Source of the DNA: Streptomyces sindenensis
Lineage (GTDB): Bacteria; Actinomycetota; Actinomycetes; Streptomycetales; Streptomycetaceae
DNA length: 64,000 bases
Direction: 5' to 3'
NCBI RefSeq assembly: GCF_014649035.1
Contig: NZ_BMSG01000009.1
Span: forward strand, 124,001-188,000
Below are positions 1 through 7,727 of this stretch, piece by piece. A model generated the notes under the pieces. The model was not told the origin of the DNA. It searched no databases and saw nothing but the letters and a program-made list of their open reading frames with translations. The translations under genes and the position numbers were made by a program. The first letter of the stretch is position 1. Every line of letters begins with the position of its first letter.

Positions 1-795
1 CGGCTGCTGCTGGCGGTGGCGACCTTCGCGTTCAGCGCGTTCCTGGGGCGGTGGACGATGCGGATCGTCGCCCAGAGCCGCGAGCGGGCCGCGCTGATCG
101 CCGAGCTGGAGGCGGGCCGCGAGGAGATCGCCCGGCTGTCCACGGCCCACGGGGCGCTGGCGGAGCGGGAGCGGATGGCGCGGGAGATCCACGACACGCT
201 GGCCCAGGGCTTCACCAGCCTGCTGATGCTCTCGCAGGCCGTCGAGTCCGAGCTGGAGCACGATCTGCCGCGGGCCCGGCGGCATGTGGCGCTGATGACG
301 CGGACCGCGCGGGAGAACCTCGCCGAGGCACGGGCGCTGGTGGCCGGCGGTTCACCGGCCGATCTGGCGGGCAACTCGCCGGCGGACGCCCTGCACCGGC
401 TGACCGACCGGCACACCGCGCAGACCGGCGCCCCGGCCCAGCTGACGGTGACCGGAGGCGTCCGCCCGCTGCCGACCGCGTACGAGGTCGTCGTCCTGCG
501 CGCCTGTCAGGAGGCCCTCGCCAACACCCGTAAACACGCGGGCCCGTCCGTACCGGTGGCCGTCGTGCTGACGTACACCTCCGACGCCCTGACCCTGTCC
601 GTACGGGACGAGGGGTGCGGCTTCGACCCCCGGGCGCCGCGCGAGGGCTACGGCCTCGACGGCATCCGGGCCAGGGCCGAGGAGGCGGGCGGCGGCGCGA
701 CGGTACGCAGTGAGCCGGGCGCCGGGACCTCGGTGACCGTGACCCTGCCACTGCCGCCGGCCGCCCCGGCCACGGGCGGCGCTCAGCACCCCTAG
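1..795 (+). CDS. Two-component sensor histidine kinase, NarL/DegS type (5' truncated)
   Basis: This is the C-terminal part of a sensor kinase; the frame is already open at base 1, so the start and most of the sensor lie outside the window. The visible part begins with the end of a hydrophobic segment. It continues with a HisKA_3 phosphoacceptor helix (RMAREIHDTLAQGF, His at about codon 64) and a HATPase_c domain with an N box (ACQEALANTRKHA) and a G box (DEGCGF). By family knowledge it autophosphorylates on that His and passes the phosphate to a LuxR-type regulator. The response regulator follows 12 bases downstream, so the two are almost certainly an operon and a cognate pair. The stimulus cannot be told from what is visible. 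Confidence 0.93.
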   Translation, partial: RLLLAVATFAFSAFLGRWTMRIVAQSRERAALIAELEAGREEIARLSTAHGALAERERMAREIHDTLAQGFTSLLMLSQAVESELEHDLPRARRHVALMTRTARENLAEARALVAGGSPADLAGNSPADALHRLTDRHTAQTGAPAQLTVTGGVRPLPTAYEVVVLRACQEALANTRKHAGPSVPVAVVLTYTSDALTLSVRDEGCGFDPRAPREGYGLDGIRARAEEAGGGATVRSEPGAGTSVTVTLPLPPAAPATGGAQHP

Positions 796-807
796 AAGGA
801 GTTCCTG

Positions 808-1428
808 ATGATCCGAGTCCTGCTGGCCGACGACCACCCCGTCGTACGGGAGGGGCTGCGCGGGATGCTGGAGGCCGAGCCGGACCTGACCGTGGTGGCC
901 GAGGCGTCGAGTGGTCCGCGCGCCGAGGCCCTCTGCGCGGAGCTGCTGCCGGACATCGTGCTGATGGACCTGCGGATGCCGGGCGGCGGGGGCGTCGAGT
1001 CGATCCGGCGGATCCGTGCGGCCGGGCTGCCGTGCCGGGTCGTCGTGCTGACCACGTACGAGAGCGACAGCGACATCCTGCGAGCGGTGGAGGCCGGCGC
1101 GTCCGGTTATCTGCTCAAGGACCTGGGCCGGGCCCAGCTGGCGGACGCGATCCGGGCCGCGGCCCGGGGCGAGACGGTGCTGGCCCCGACGGTGGCGACC
1201 CGCCTGGTGGACCAGTTGCGCGAAGCGCCGGAGGTGCCCCGGCTCTCGGAGCGCGAAACGCAGGTGCTGCGGCTGGTGGCGGAGGGGTGCACCAACGCGG
1301 AGATCGGGCGGCGGCTGTTCATCGGCGAGTCGACGGTGAAGACCCATCTGCTGCGGGTCTTCGGCAAGCTGGGGGTCGGCGACCGGACCGCCGCGGTGAC
1401 GGGGGCGATGCGCCACGGGCTGCTGTGA
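808..1428 (+). CDS. NarL/LuxR-family response regulator
   Basis: A DNA-binding response regulator of 206 residues, the usual length for the family. The N-terminal receiver domain has the acidic pair (LLADDHP), the phosphoacceptor Asp in IVLMDLRMP, and a conserved Lys in YLLKDL. The C-terminal GerE/LuxR helix-turn-helix runs from about residue 145 (LSERETQVLRLVAEG, then the recognition helix near STVKTHLLRVFGKL). The ATG is preceded by an AAGGAG ribosome site at 797-802. It lies directly behind the kinase and is presumed to be its partner. Its regulon is unknown; such pairs often control genes nearby or to the left, outside the window. Confidence 0.95.
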   Translation: MIRVLLADDHPVVREGLRGMLEAEPDLTVVAEASSGPRAEALCAELLPDIVLMDLRMPGGGGVESIRRIRAAGLPCRVVVLTTYESDSDILRAVEAGASGYLLKDLGRAQLADAIRAAARGETVLAPTVATRLVDQLREAPEVPRLSERETQVLRLVAEGCTNAEIGRRLFIGESTVKTHLLRVFGKLGVGDRTAAVTGAMRHGLL

Positions 1429-1435
1429 ACGCGCA

Positions 1436-1478
1436 GGGGCGCGGGCGGCGGGACCTGGGGTCCTGCCGCCCGCGCCCC
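1436..1478. terminator. Intrinsic terminator between the regulator gene and hisS
   Basis: An 18-bp GC-rich stem (1436-1453 with 1461-1478, one G-T wobble) and a 7-base loop lie between the convergent response regulator and hisS. It probably terminates in both directions. Confidence 0.7.
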
Positions 1479-1491
1479 GTTCACGGCCCGG

Positions 1492-2754
1492 TCAGCCGAG
1501 GCGCTTCGCCAGCTCGGCCTCGACCTCGGCCAGCGGCACCGCGCTCTGCTCGCCGGACTCCATGTCCTTGAGCTGGACGACGCCCTCGGCGAGATCGCGC
1601 TCGCCCGCGACCAGGGCGTAGCGCGCGCCCGAGCGGTTGGCGCTCTTCATCGCGCCCTTCAGGCCCCGGCCGCCGAACGCGAAGTCCGCGGCGATCCCCG
1701 CGCGGCGCAGCCCGGTGACGACGCCGAACAGCGCCCGGCGGGCCTCCTCGCCGAGCGGGACCGCGTACACGCTGGTGGTGTAGGGCAGGTCGAGCTCGAT
1801 GCCCTCGGCCTCCAGGGCGAGGACCGTGCGGTCCACACCGAGCGCCCAGCCGACGGACGGCAGCTCGGGGCCGCCGATCATCTCGGAGAGGCCGTCGTAG
1901 CGGCCGCCGCCGCCCACCGCGGACTGGGCGCCGAGACCGTCGTGGACGAACTCGAAGGTGGTGCGGGTGTAGTAGTCGAGGCCGCGCACCAGCTTCTCGT
2001 CGTCCTCGAAGACCACACCGGCGGCCGTGAGAAGCGCCCGGACCTCCTCGTGGTACGCCTTGCACGCGTCGCACAGGTAGTCGCGGAGCTTCGGGGCGTC
2101 GGTCAGCTGCTTCTGCACGTCGGCCCGCTTGTCGTCCAGCACACGCAGCGGGTTGATCTCGATGCGGCGGCGGGTCTCCTCGTCGAGGTCCAGGTCGCGC
2201 AGGAAGCTCTGGAGCGCCTCGCGGTAGACCGGGCGGCACTCCTTGTCGCCCAGCGAGTTCAGCAGGATGCGGAACTGCCGCAGGCCCAGCGAGCGGTACG
2301 CCTGGTCGGCGAGGATGATCAGCTCGGCGTCCAGGACCGGGTCCTCGGTGCCGATGGCCTCGGCGCCGACCTGCGAGAAGTGGCGGTAGCGGCCCGCCTG
2401 CGGGCGCTCGTAGCGGTAGTACGAGCCGGAGTACCAGAGCTTGACGGGGAGGTTGCCCGCCTTGTGGAGGTTGGCCTCCAGGGCCGCGCGGAGCACGGAC
2501 GCGGTCCCCTCGGGGCGCAGCGCCAGCTGGTCGCCGCCCTTGGTGGTGAGGGTGTACATCTCCTTGGTGACGATGTCGGTGGACTCACCGACACCGCGGG
2601 CGAAGAGCTCGACGTTCTCGAAGCCGGGCGTCTCGATGTAGCCGTAGCCGGAGTCGCGCAGCGGGGCCGCGATGGCCTCGCGCACCGCGAGGAACGTCGC
2701 GGAACGGGGCGGGGTCAGGTCGTACGTGCCCTTGGGGGCCTGAAAGGTGCTCAC
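1492..2754 (-). CDS. hisS: Histidyl-tRNA synthetase
   Basis: HisRS charges tRNA-His in the cytoplasm. The 420-residue product begins [14 protein letters not shown], as bacterial HisRS does. It shows class II motif 2 ([13 protein letters not shown], about residues 77-90), the HisA motif [13 protein letters not shown] near residue 255, motif 3 ([14 protein letters not shown] and [11 protein letters not shown]), and a C-terminal anticodon-binding domain. The reading frame stays open far upstream, but the GTG at 2754 matches the family N terminus. The ribosome site is weak (GAGAGACG). The gene sits 17 bases behind the metallo-hydrolase gene and is probably co-transcribed with it. Confidence 0.96.
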   Translation of the reverse strand: MSTFQAPKGTYDLTPPRSATFLAVREAIAAPLRDSGYGYIETPGFENVELFARGVGESTDIVTKEMYTLTTKGGDQLALRPEGTASVLRAALEANLHKAGNLPVKLWYSGSYYRYERPQAGRYRHFSQVGAEAIGTEDPVLDAELIILADQAYRSLGLRQFRILLNSLGDKECRPVYREALQSFLRDLDLDEETRRRIEINPLRVLDDKRADVQKQLTDAPKLRDYLCDACKAYHEEVRALLTAAGVVFEDDEKLVRGLDYYTRTTFEFVHDGLGAQSAVGGGGRYDGLSEMIGGPELPSVGWALGVDRTVLALEAEGIELDLPYTTSVYAVPLGEEARRALFGVVTGLRRAGIAADFAFGGRGLKGAMKSANRSGARYALVAGERDLAEGVVQLKDMESGEQSAVPLAEVEAELAKRLG

Positions 2755-2771
2755 GTGAATACGTCTCTCGT

Positions 2772-3461
2772 CTACAGTCCTCGGCGCGGAGCCGCGTCCA
2801 GCCCGTTCAGATACGGGTTGGTGGCGCGCTCGCGGCCGATGGTCGTCTGGGGGCCGTGGCCGGACAGCACCACGGTCGAGTCGTCGAGCGGCAGGCACAC
2901 ACGGGCCAGCGACTCGAGCAGCTCGGCGTGGTCGCCGCCGGGCAGGTCGGTGCGTCCGACGGAGCCGGCGAAGAGCAGGTCGCCCGAGAAGAGGAGCGGC
3001 GGAATGTCCGCGGCCTCGGGCATCCCGAACGTCACCGACCCCTTGGTATGGCCGGGCGCGTGCGAGACGCCGAACTCCAGGCCGGCCAGGGTCAGCTTCG
3101 ACCCGTCGGTCAGTTCCTTGACGTCGTCCGGCTCCCCCACGGTCAGCTCGCCCATGAGCGGCATCCCGATGGAGCGGCCCAGCGCCTTCTCCGGGTCGCT
3201 CATCATGTAGCGGTCCTCGGGGTGGATCCAGGCGGGGACGTCGTGGGCGCCGCAGACCGGCACGACCGAGGCGACGTGGTCGATGTGGCCGTGGGTGAGA
3301 ACGACGGCGACGGGCTTGAGCCGATGCTTCTTCAGCGCTTCCTCGACGCCCTGGGCGGCCTGGTGGCCCGGGTCGATGATCACGCACTCCTCACCGGCGG
3401 CGGGGGCGACCAGATAGCAATTGGTCCCCCAGGCCCCGGCGGGGAACCCGGCAATAAGCAC
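2772..3461 (-). CDS. MBL-fold metallo-hydrolase (glyoxalase II-like)
   Basis: A 229-residue metallo-beta-lactamase-fold hydrolase. The metal-binding signature THGHIDH is at about residues 55-61. Further ligands are the His in HAPGHTKGS, the Asp in FSGDLLF, and a C-terminal SGHGPQTT. This is the compact glyoxalase II-like subgroup (YcbL-like) that hydrolyses thioesters such as S-lactoylglutathione. Streptomyces use mycothiol rather than glutathione, so the true substrate is uncertain. GTG start with a clear AAGGA ribosome site 5 bases upstream. It is the first gene of a pair with hisS and is divergent from the cyclophilin gene. Confidence 0.9.
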   Translation of the reverse strand: MLIAGFPAGAWGTNCYLVAPAAGEECVIIDPGHQAAQGVEEALKKHRLKPVAVVLTHGHIDHVASVVPVCGAHDVPAWIHPEDRYMMSDPEKALGRSIGMPLMGELTVGEPDDVKELTDGSKLTLAGLEFGVSHAPGHTKGSVTFGMPEAADIPPLLFSGDLLFAGSVGRTDLPGGDHAELLESLARVCLPLDDSTVVLSGHGPQTTIGRERATNPYLNGLDAAPRRGL

Positions 3462-3618
3462 GATCGTCCTTAATGTTCGGCGGAGGATGCGGCCCGCAGT
3501 ACGAGGATGCGGCGGATCAGAGCCTACCGGCGCTCCTCATGACACAGGTAACCCATATACGGTACGGGCAGCTCAGGCCCCCATCCGACGATCCACGACG
3601 TAACAAGGAGCCCAACCG

Positions 3619-4410
3619 GTGTCCAGCAGCGAACAGCGGCGGCGGCAGCTCGCCCGGGAGAAGTTCGAGCGCCAGCAGAAGCGCCGGGAGGAAGCCCGCC
3701 GCAGGACGAGGCGCATCACCGCGATCGTCGCGGCCTCGGTGGCCGTGGTCGCCGTCGTGGGCGTGAGCGCGTTCGTCGTGGCGGGCAAGGACGACGACAA
3801 GGACAAGAAGAGCGAGGCGGCGGCGAGCCAGACCCCCACTCCGGAGCCTTCGGAGAGCGAGAGCAAGGCTCCCACGCCTCCGATGAAGATCGACAAGAAG
3901 GCCACCTACACGATGTCGCTCGCCACGAGCCAGGGCGACATCGCGTTCTCGATGGACGCGGCGAAGACCCCGGAGACGGTGAACTCCTTCAAGGCGCTCG
4001 CCGACAAGGGGTACTTCAACGACACCAAGTGCCACCGGCTGACCACCCAGGGCATCTTCGTGCTCCAGTGCGGCGACCCCAAGGGCGACGGCACGGGCGG
4101 TCCGGGCTACAACATCCCGGACGAGAACCTGGACGCGCTCGGCAAGGCGGGCGACGACGGAACGGTCGTCTACCCGCCGGGCACGGTGGCGATGGCCAAC
4201 ACCGGCCAGCCGGACTCCGGCGGCAGCCAGTTCTTCCTGGTCTACAAGGAGACGAAGCTCCCGCCCACCTACACGCCGTTCGGCACGATGGACGACGCGT
4301 CGCTGAAGGCCGTCGAGAAGGTCGGCGCGGCCGGGGTCGAGGGCGGTGCGGGCGACGGCGCCCCCAAGAAGGCCGTGACGGTCGAGAAGGTCTCCGTCGA
4401 GAAGAGCTGA
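3619..4410 (+). CDS. Membrane-anchored peptidyl-prolyl cis-trans isomerase (cyclophilin)
   Basis: A 263-residue cyclophilin-type PPIase, which speeds prolyl isomerisation during protein folding. A very basic, helical N terminus of about 32 residues leads into one membrane segment (about 33-55). A Ser/Glu/Pro-rich linker then joins a cyclophilin domain from about residue 95, with the family pattern GGSQFFLVYKE and a TPFG turn. The basic residues before the helix put the catalytic domain outside the membrane, where it could act on Sec-exported proteins. GTG start, 8 bases after an AAGGAG site. It is divergent from the metallo-hydrolase; the roughly 157-bp gap should hold both promoters. Confidence 0.92.
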   Translation: MSSSEQRRRQLAREKFERQQKRREEARRRTRRITAIVAASVAVVAVVGVSAFVVAGKDDDKDKKSEAAASQTPTPEPSESESKAPTPPMKIDKKATYTMSLATSQGDIAFSMDAAKTPETVNSFKALADKGYFNDTKCHRLTTQGIFVLQCGDPKGDGTGGPGYNIPDENLDALGKAGDDGTVVYPPGTVAMANTGQPDSGGSQFFLVYKETKLPPTYTPFGTMDDASLKAVEKVGAAGVEGGAGDGAPKKAVTVEKVSVEKS

Positions 4411-4434
4411 GCCCGCGGGACGGCGACCACCGGG

Positions 4435-4462
4435 AAGGGGCTCCGCCCGGGCGGAGCCCTTT
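4435..4462 (+). terminator. Terminator after the cyclophilin gene
   Basis: GGGGCTCCGCCC (4437-4448) is followed directly by its complement GGGCGGAGCCCT and a TTTC tail, giving a Rho-independent hairpin 26 bases after the stop codon. Confidence 0.75.
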
Positions 4463-4499
4463 CACCCGCCCGAGCGGAGAATTTCAGCCGCGCTGAGTG

Positions 4500-4529
4500 C
4501 GGACAGCCGGGCGGCCGGTCGCCTAGATT
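4500..4529 (+). promoter_or_regulatory. Predicted vegetative promoter for the DUF349 gene
   Basis: CGGACA (4500-4505), an 18-base spacer, and TAGATT (4524-4529) fit the HrdB-type consensus. A start near 4535 would give a leader of about 88 bases, which holds two hairpins. Confidence 0.5.
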
Positions 4530-4540
4530 GGCGTTGTGCA

Positions 4541-4607
4541 GGGCGGGCGATGCCCGCCCCAGGAAACTGTGGACGATGCCCGGGGGGCGAACCCCCTCGC
4601 AGGCATC
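4541..4607 (+). promoter_or_regulatory. Structured 5' leader of the DUF349 gene (two hairpins)
   Basis: Hairpin 1 is a perfect 8-bp stem, 4541-4548 with 4552-4559, with a 3-base loop. After a purine-rich linker (AGGAAACTGTGGAC), hairpin 2 pairs GATGCC (4575-4580) with GGCATC (4602-4607). It encloses a GGGGG/CCCCC stem capped by GCGAA, a GNRA-like loop. Only 4 bases separate hairpin 2 from the GGAGGAGG ribosome site. No riboswitch class known to me matches it. Confidence 0.4.
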
Positions 4608-4623
4608 AGGTGGAGGAGGCGCT

Positions 4624-5853
4624 GTGAGCAGCGACCCGTGGGGCCGCGTCGACGAGACGGGCACCGTGTACGTGCGTACAGCCGAGGGCGAGCAGGTCGT
4701 CGGATCGTGGCAGGCCGGTTCCCCCGAGGAGGCTCTGGCCTATTTCGAGCGCAAGTACGACGGCATTGTGGTCGAGATCGGCCTCCTCGAACGGCGGGTG
4801 AAGACCACCGATCTGTCGGCGAAGGACGCGACGACGGCCATCGACCATCTGCGGCAGCAGGTCGACGAGCACCACGCGGTGGGCGACCTGGACGCGCTGC
4901 GCAAGCGGCTGGACGCGCTCGTCGCGACGGTCGAGGCGCGGCGCGAGGAGCGCAAGGCGCAGAAGGCCAAGCAGACCGACGAGGCCAAGCAGGCCAAGGA
5001 GGCGCTGGTCGCCGAGGCCGAGGAGCTGGCGCGGAGCGAGCAGTGGCGGTCGGCCGGTGAGCGGCTGCGGGCGCTGGTGGACACCTGGAAGGGTCTGCCC
5101 CGCCTCGACCGCAAGTCGGACGACGAGCTGTGGCACCGCTTCTCGCACGCCCGCTCGGCGTTCTCCAAGCGGCGCAAGGCCCACTTCGCCGCGCTGGACG
5201 CCCAGCGCGAGGAGGCCCGCAAGGCCAAGGAGAAGCTGGTCACCGAGGCCGAGTCGCTGTCCGGTTCGACGGACTGGGCGGGCACGGCGGCGCGCTACCG
5301 CGATCTGATGACCGAGTGGAAGGCGGCGGGCCGCGCCCAGCGCGAGGCCGAGGACGACCTGTGGAACCGTTTCCGCGGCGCCCAGGACATCTTCTTCGCC
5401 GCCCGCAGCGAGGTCTTCGCGGAGCGGGACGCCGAGCAGGGCGAGAACCTCAAGCTCAAGGAGGAGCTCGCTGCCGAGGCCGAGAAGCTGGTGCCGGTGA
5501 AGGACCTGAAGGCGGCCCGCGCCGCGTTCCGGTCCATCAACGAGCGCTGGGAGGCCATCGGTCACGTACCGCGTGACGCCCGCCCGAAGGTCGAGGGCCG
5601 GATGCAGGCGGTGGAGCGGGCGCTCCTGGAGTCGGAGGAGTCCGAGTGGCGCCGGACGAACCCGGAGGCGCGGGCCCGCGCCGAGGGTCTGACCGGCCAG
5701 CTCCAGGCCGCCGTGGACAAGCTGCGTGGCCAGATCGACACCGCGCGTGCCCAGGGCAACAACGCCCGCGCGGACAAGCTGGCCAAGGAGCTGGAGGGCC
5801 GCCAGGCGCTGCTGGACCAGGCGCTGAAGGGCCTGGAGGAGTTCGGCGGCTGA
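4624..5853 (+). CDS. DUF349 domain protein
   Basis: A highly charged 409-residue protein made largely of tandem DUF349 repeats. Each is an alpha-helical unit with a recurring Trp and an acidic/basic helix (for example LVDTWKGLPRLD, LMTEWKAAGRA, INERWEAIGHV). A short N-terminal domain (SSDPWGRVDETGTVYV) precedes them, and the C terminus is predicted coiled coil. The family has no assigned enzymatic role. The GTG at 4624 is preferred over an ATG at 4528 because GGAGGAGG lies 5-6 bases upstream and the ATG would fall inside the predicted leader hairpins. Monocistronic: a promoter upstream and a strong terminator downstream. Confidence 0.85.
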   Translation: MSSDPWGRVDETGTVYVRTAEGEQVVGSWQAGSPEEALAYFERKYDGIVVEIGLLERRVKTTDLSAKDATTAIDHLRQQVDEHHAVGDLDALRKRLDALVATVEARREERKAQKAKQTDEAKQAKEALVAEAEELARSEQWRSAGERLRALVDTWKGLPRLDRKSDDELWHRFSHARSAFSKRRKAHFAALDAQREEARKAKEKLVTEAESLSGSTDWAGTAARYRDLMTEWKAAGRAQREAEDDLWNRFRGAQDIFFAARSEVFAERDAEQGENLKLKEELAAEAEKLVPVKDLKAARAAFRSINERWEAIGHVPRDARPKVEGRMQAVERALLESEESEWRRTNPEARARAEGLTGQLQAAVDKLRGQIDTARAQGNNARADKLAKELEGRQALLDQALKGLEEFGG

Positions 5854-5873
5854 GCCCCGAGCGGTGACAGGCG

Positions 5874-5904
5874 AGGCCCCGGTACGCGATGCGTACCGGG
5901 GCCT
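5874..5904. terminator. Terminator between DUF349 and MFS genes
   Basis: A 14-bp stem (5874-5887 with 5891-5904), a 3-base loop and a following TTT. It lies between convergent genes, so it may serve both. Confidence 0.8.
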
Positions 5905-5919
5905 TTCCCGTGCCGGCGG

Positions 5920-7122
5920 CTACGGAATGGGGTGTTCCACCGTGCGCCGGGCGCCGCCCACCACGAACAGCGCCAGTACGGTCAGCGCGGCGCCGGCCCA
6001 CAGCACGCTCGTGGTGCCGATGCCGTCGACGGCGAAGCCGCCGAGGAGCGCGCCCAGGGCGATGGACAGGTTGAACGCCGAGACGTACAGCGAGGTGGCC
6101 GCCTCGGTGGCGTCCGGTGCGGCGTCGAGTATCCAGGTCTGGAAGGTGACCGGGACCGCGCCGTAGCCCAGCCCCCACAGCACCAGGATCGTCCCCGCCG
6201 AGAAGGCGCCGGTGTCGGCGAGCGCGAGGACGGCCATGGCCGCCGTGAGGACCGCCGAGATGCCCATGACGCAGCGCCGGAGGTGGCGGGTGACGAGGGC
6301 TCCGGCGATGAAGTTGCCGCAGATTCCGGCGGTTCCGAACGTCAGCAGCAGCACGCTGATCGAGCTGTCGGTCACGCCGTCGCCCTGGAGGACCGGCCGG
6401 ACGAACGTGTAGGCGAGGAAATGGCCGGTGATGACCAGGAAGGTGAGGGCGATACCCACCCGGACACCGGCGTTGCCCCTGAAGACCTGCGGCAGGGCCG
6501 AGAAGGTGACGGTCCGCCCGGCCGGCACCCTGGGCATGAGGAAGAGCATGCAGGCCAGGGAGACGAGCCCGAGGATGCCCACGGCGGCGAACGCGGTGCG
6601 CCATCCGCTGAGGTCGCCGATGAGCGTTCCGCTGGGCACGCCCAGGACGGACGCGGTCTCCACCCCGCCGAAGATCACGGCGGTGGCCCGGGCGACATGC
6701 CTGGCCGGCACCAGCCGCAGGGCGATGCCTCCGGCGACGGACCAGAAGCCGCCGACGCTGAGACCGACCAGGAACCGGGCGACGAGGACCAGCGTGAAGC
6801 CGGTGGCGAAGGCGGAGGCCAGATTGGCCGCGCCCATCAGCCCGATCAGGACCACCAGGACGACACGGCGGTCGATGTGTCCGGTCGCCACGGTGACCAG
6901 GGGCGCCGAGACCGCGGCGACCAGGCCGGGCACCGTCACCATGAGCCCGGCGGTCCCCTCGGAGACGTCGAGCGCCTGGCCGACGGGGGTGAGCAGTCCC
7001 ACCGGGAGCAGCTCGGAGGTCATCAGGGAGAAGATGCCCAGGGTCACCGCCATGACGGCGAGCCAGCCCTTGGCGGGTGAGCGACCGGTGGCCGTGGTCG
7101 TCCCGGTCTCGACGGTGGTCAC
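5920..7122 (-). CDS. MFS drug/sugar efflux transporter
   Basis: A 400-residue major facilitator of the 12-helix DHA1/AraJ-like type. The first helix carries the pattern GIFSLMTSELLPVGLL, and a typical loop-2 motif follows (ATGHIDRRVVLV). A long hydrophobic protein with a Gly-rich helix 5 region fits drug or arabinose-like efflux pumps; the substrate is unknown. The GTG at 7122 overlaps the TGA of the upstream AhpD-like gene (GTGA), showing translational coupling. The open frame continues upstream, but the overlap and family length support this start. Confidence 0.9.
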   Translation of the reverse strand: MTTVETGTTTATGRSPAKGWLAVMAVTLGIFSLMTSELLPVGLLTPVGQALDVSEGTAGLMVTVPGLVAAVSAPLVTVATGHIDRRVVLVVLIGLMGAANLASAFATGFTLVLVARFLVGLSVGGFWSVAGGIALRLVPARHVARATAVIFGGVETASVLGVPSGTLIGDLSGWRTAFAAVGILGLVSLACMLFLMPRVPAGRTVTFSALPQVFRGNAGVRVGIALTFLVITGHFLAYTFVRPVLQGDGVTDSSISVLLLTFGTAGICGNFIAGALVTRHLRRCVMGISAVLTAAMAVLALADTGAFSAGTILVLWGLGYGAVPVTFQTWILDAAPDATEAATSLYVSAFNLSIALGALLGGFAVDGIGTTSVLWAGAALTVLALFVVGGARRTVEHPIP

Positions 7123-7571
7123 GGGGTACCGGGCGTCTTGCGCGTGGTGACGTTCATCCGGTTCCACGCGTTGACGGTGAGGACGAGGGCGATGAGCTGG
7201 GCGAGCTCCTTCTCCTCGAAGTGCCGTGCGGCTTCCTCGTACACCGCGTCCGGCACTCCCTCGGGCAGGAGGGTGACCGCTTCGGTCAGGGCGAGGGCGG
7301 CCCGTTCCTTCGCGGTGAACAGACTCGACTCCTCCCATGCGGAGAGCTGGTGGATCCGGTCCTCCAGCTCTCCGGCCCTGCGGGCGTCCCCGGTGTGGTA
7401 GTCGATGCAGTAGGCGCACCGGTTGATCTGCGAGGCGCGGATCTGCACCAGTTCCACAAGGACGGGGTCGAGCCCCTCGCGGGCGGCGGCGTCGAGGGCG
7501 AGGACGGCCTTGAACACCCGGGGGGAGACGGCGGCGAAATTCATGCGCTGAGGCACCTGAAAAGTGGTCAT
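7119..7571 (-). CDS. Carboxymuconolactone decarboxylase/AhpD-family protein
   Basis: A 150-residue AhpD-like helical protein. The redox motif CAYCIDYHT (CxxC followed by His, about residues 60-68) is the AhpD signature associated with peroxidase-partner or decarboxylase activity. Other conserved features are ERAALALTEAV and LIALVLTVNAWNR. The ATG at 7571 gives the normal family length. No clear ribosome site precedes it, so an upstream start at 7637 cannot be excluded. It is coupled to the MFS gene by a 4-base overlap, which suggests detoxification or stress export. Confidence 0.88.
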   Translation of the reverse strand: MTTFQVPQRMNFAAVSPRVFKAVLALDAAAREGLDPVLVELVQIRASQINRCAYCIDYHTGDARRAGELEDRIHQLSAWEESSLFTAKERAALALTEAVTLLPEGVPDAVYEEAARHFEEKELAQLIALVLTVNAWNRMNVTTRKTPGTP

Positions 7572-7678
7572 GCAAGGACCGTAGGCGCGGAAGCGACCTC
7601 GCTCGGGGTGCACTCTCAGGGCAAAATCATGGGTCAATCGCCGGGCGTCAAAGACGCGGCGGCCGTACGGAAAGGGCC

Positions 7679-7707
7679 GTGGCGTGACCTCGGTACGGTC
7701 ACGCCAC
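7679..7707 (-). terminator. Terminator after rel
   Basis: A perfect 11-bp stem, GTGGCGTGACC (7679-7689) with its complement at 7697-7707, and a 7-base loop. It lies 21 bases past the rel stop codon. Confidence 0.7.
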
Positions 7708-7727
7708 GACCGTGGTTACGGCAGTGC

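Noticed and set aside
1942-3210. Long plus-strand ORF across hisS and the metallo-hydrolase gene
   Set aside because: It is antisense to two clear genes; its composition is what a GC-rich shadow frame gives. The same holds for long shadow frames over secD, pdxS, thrS and metN.
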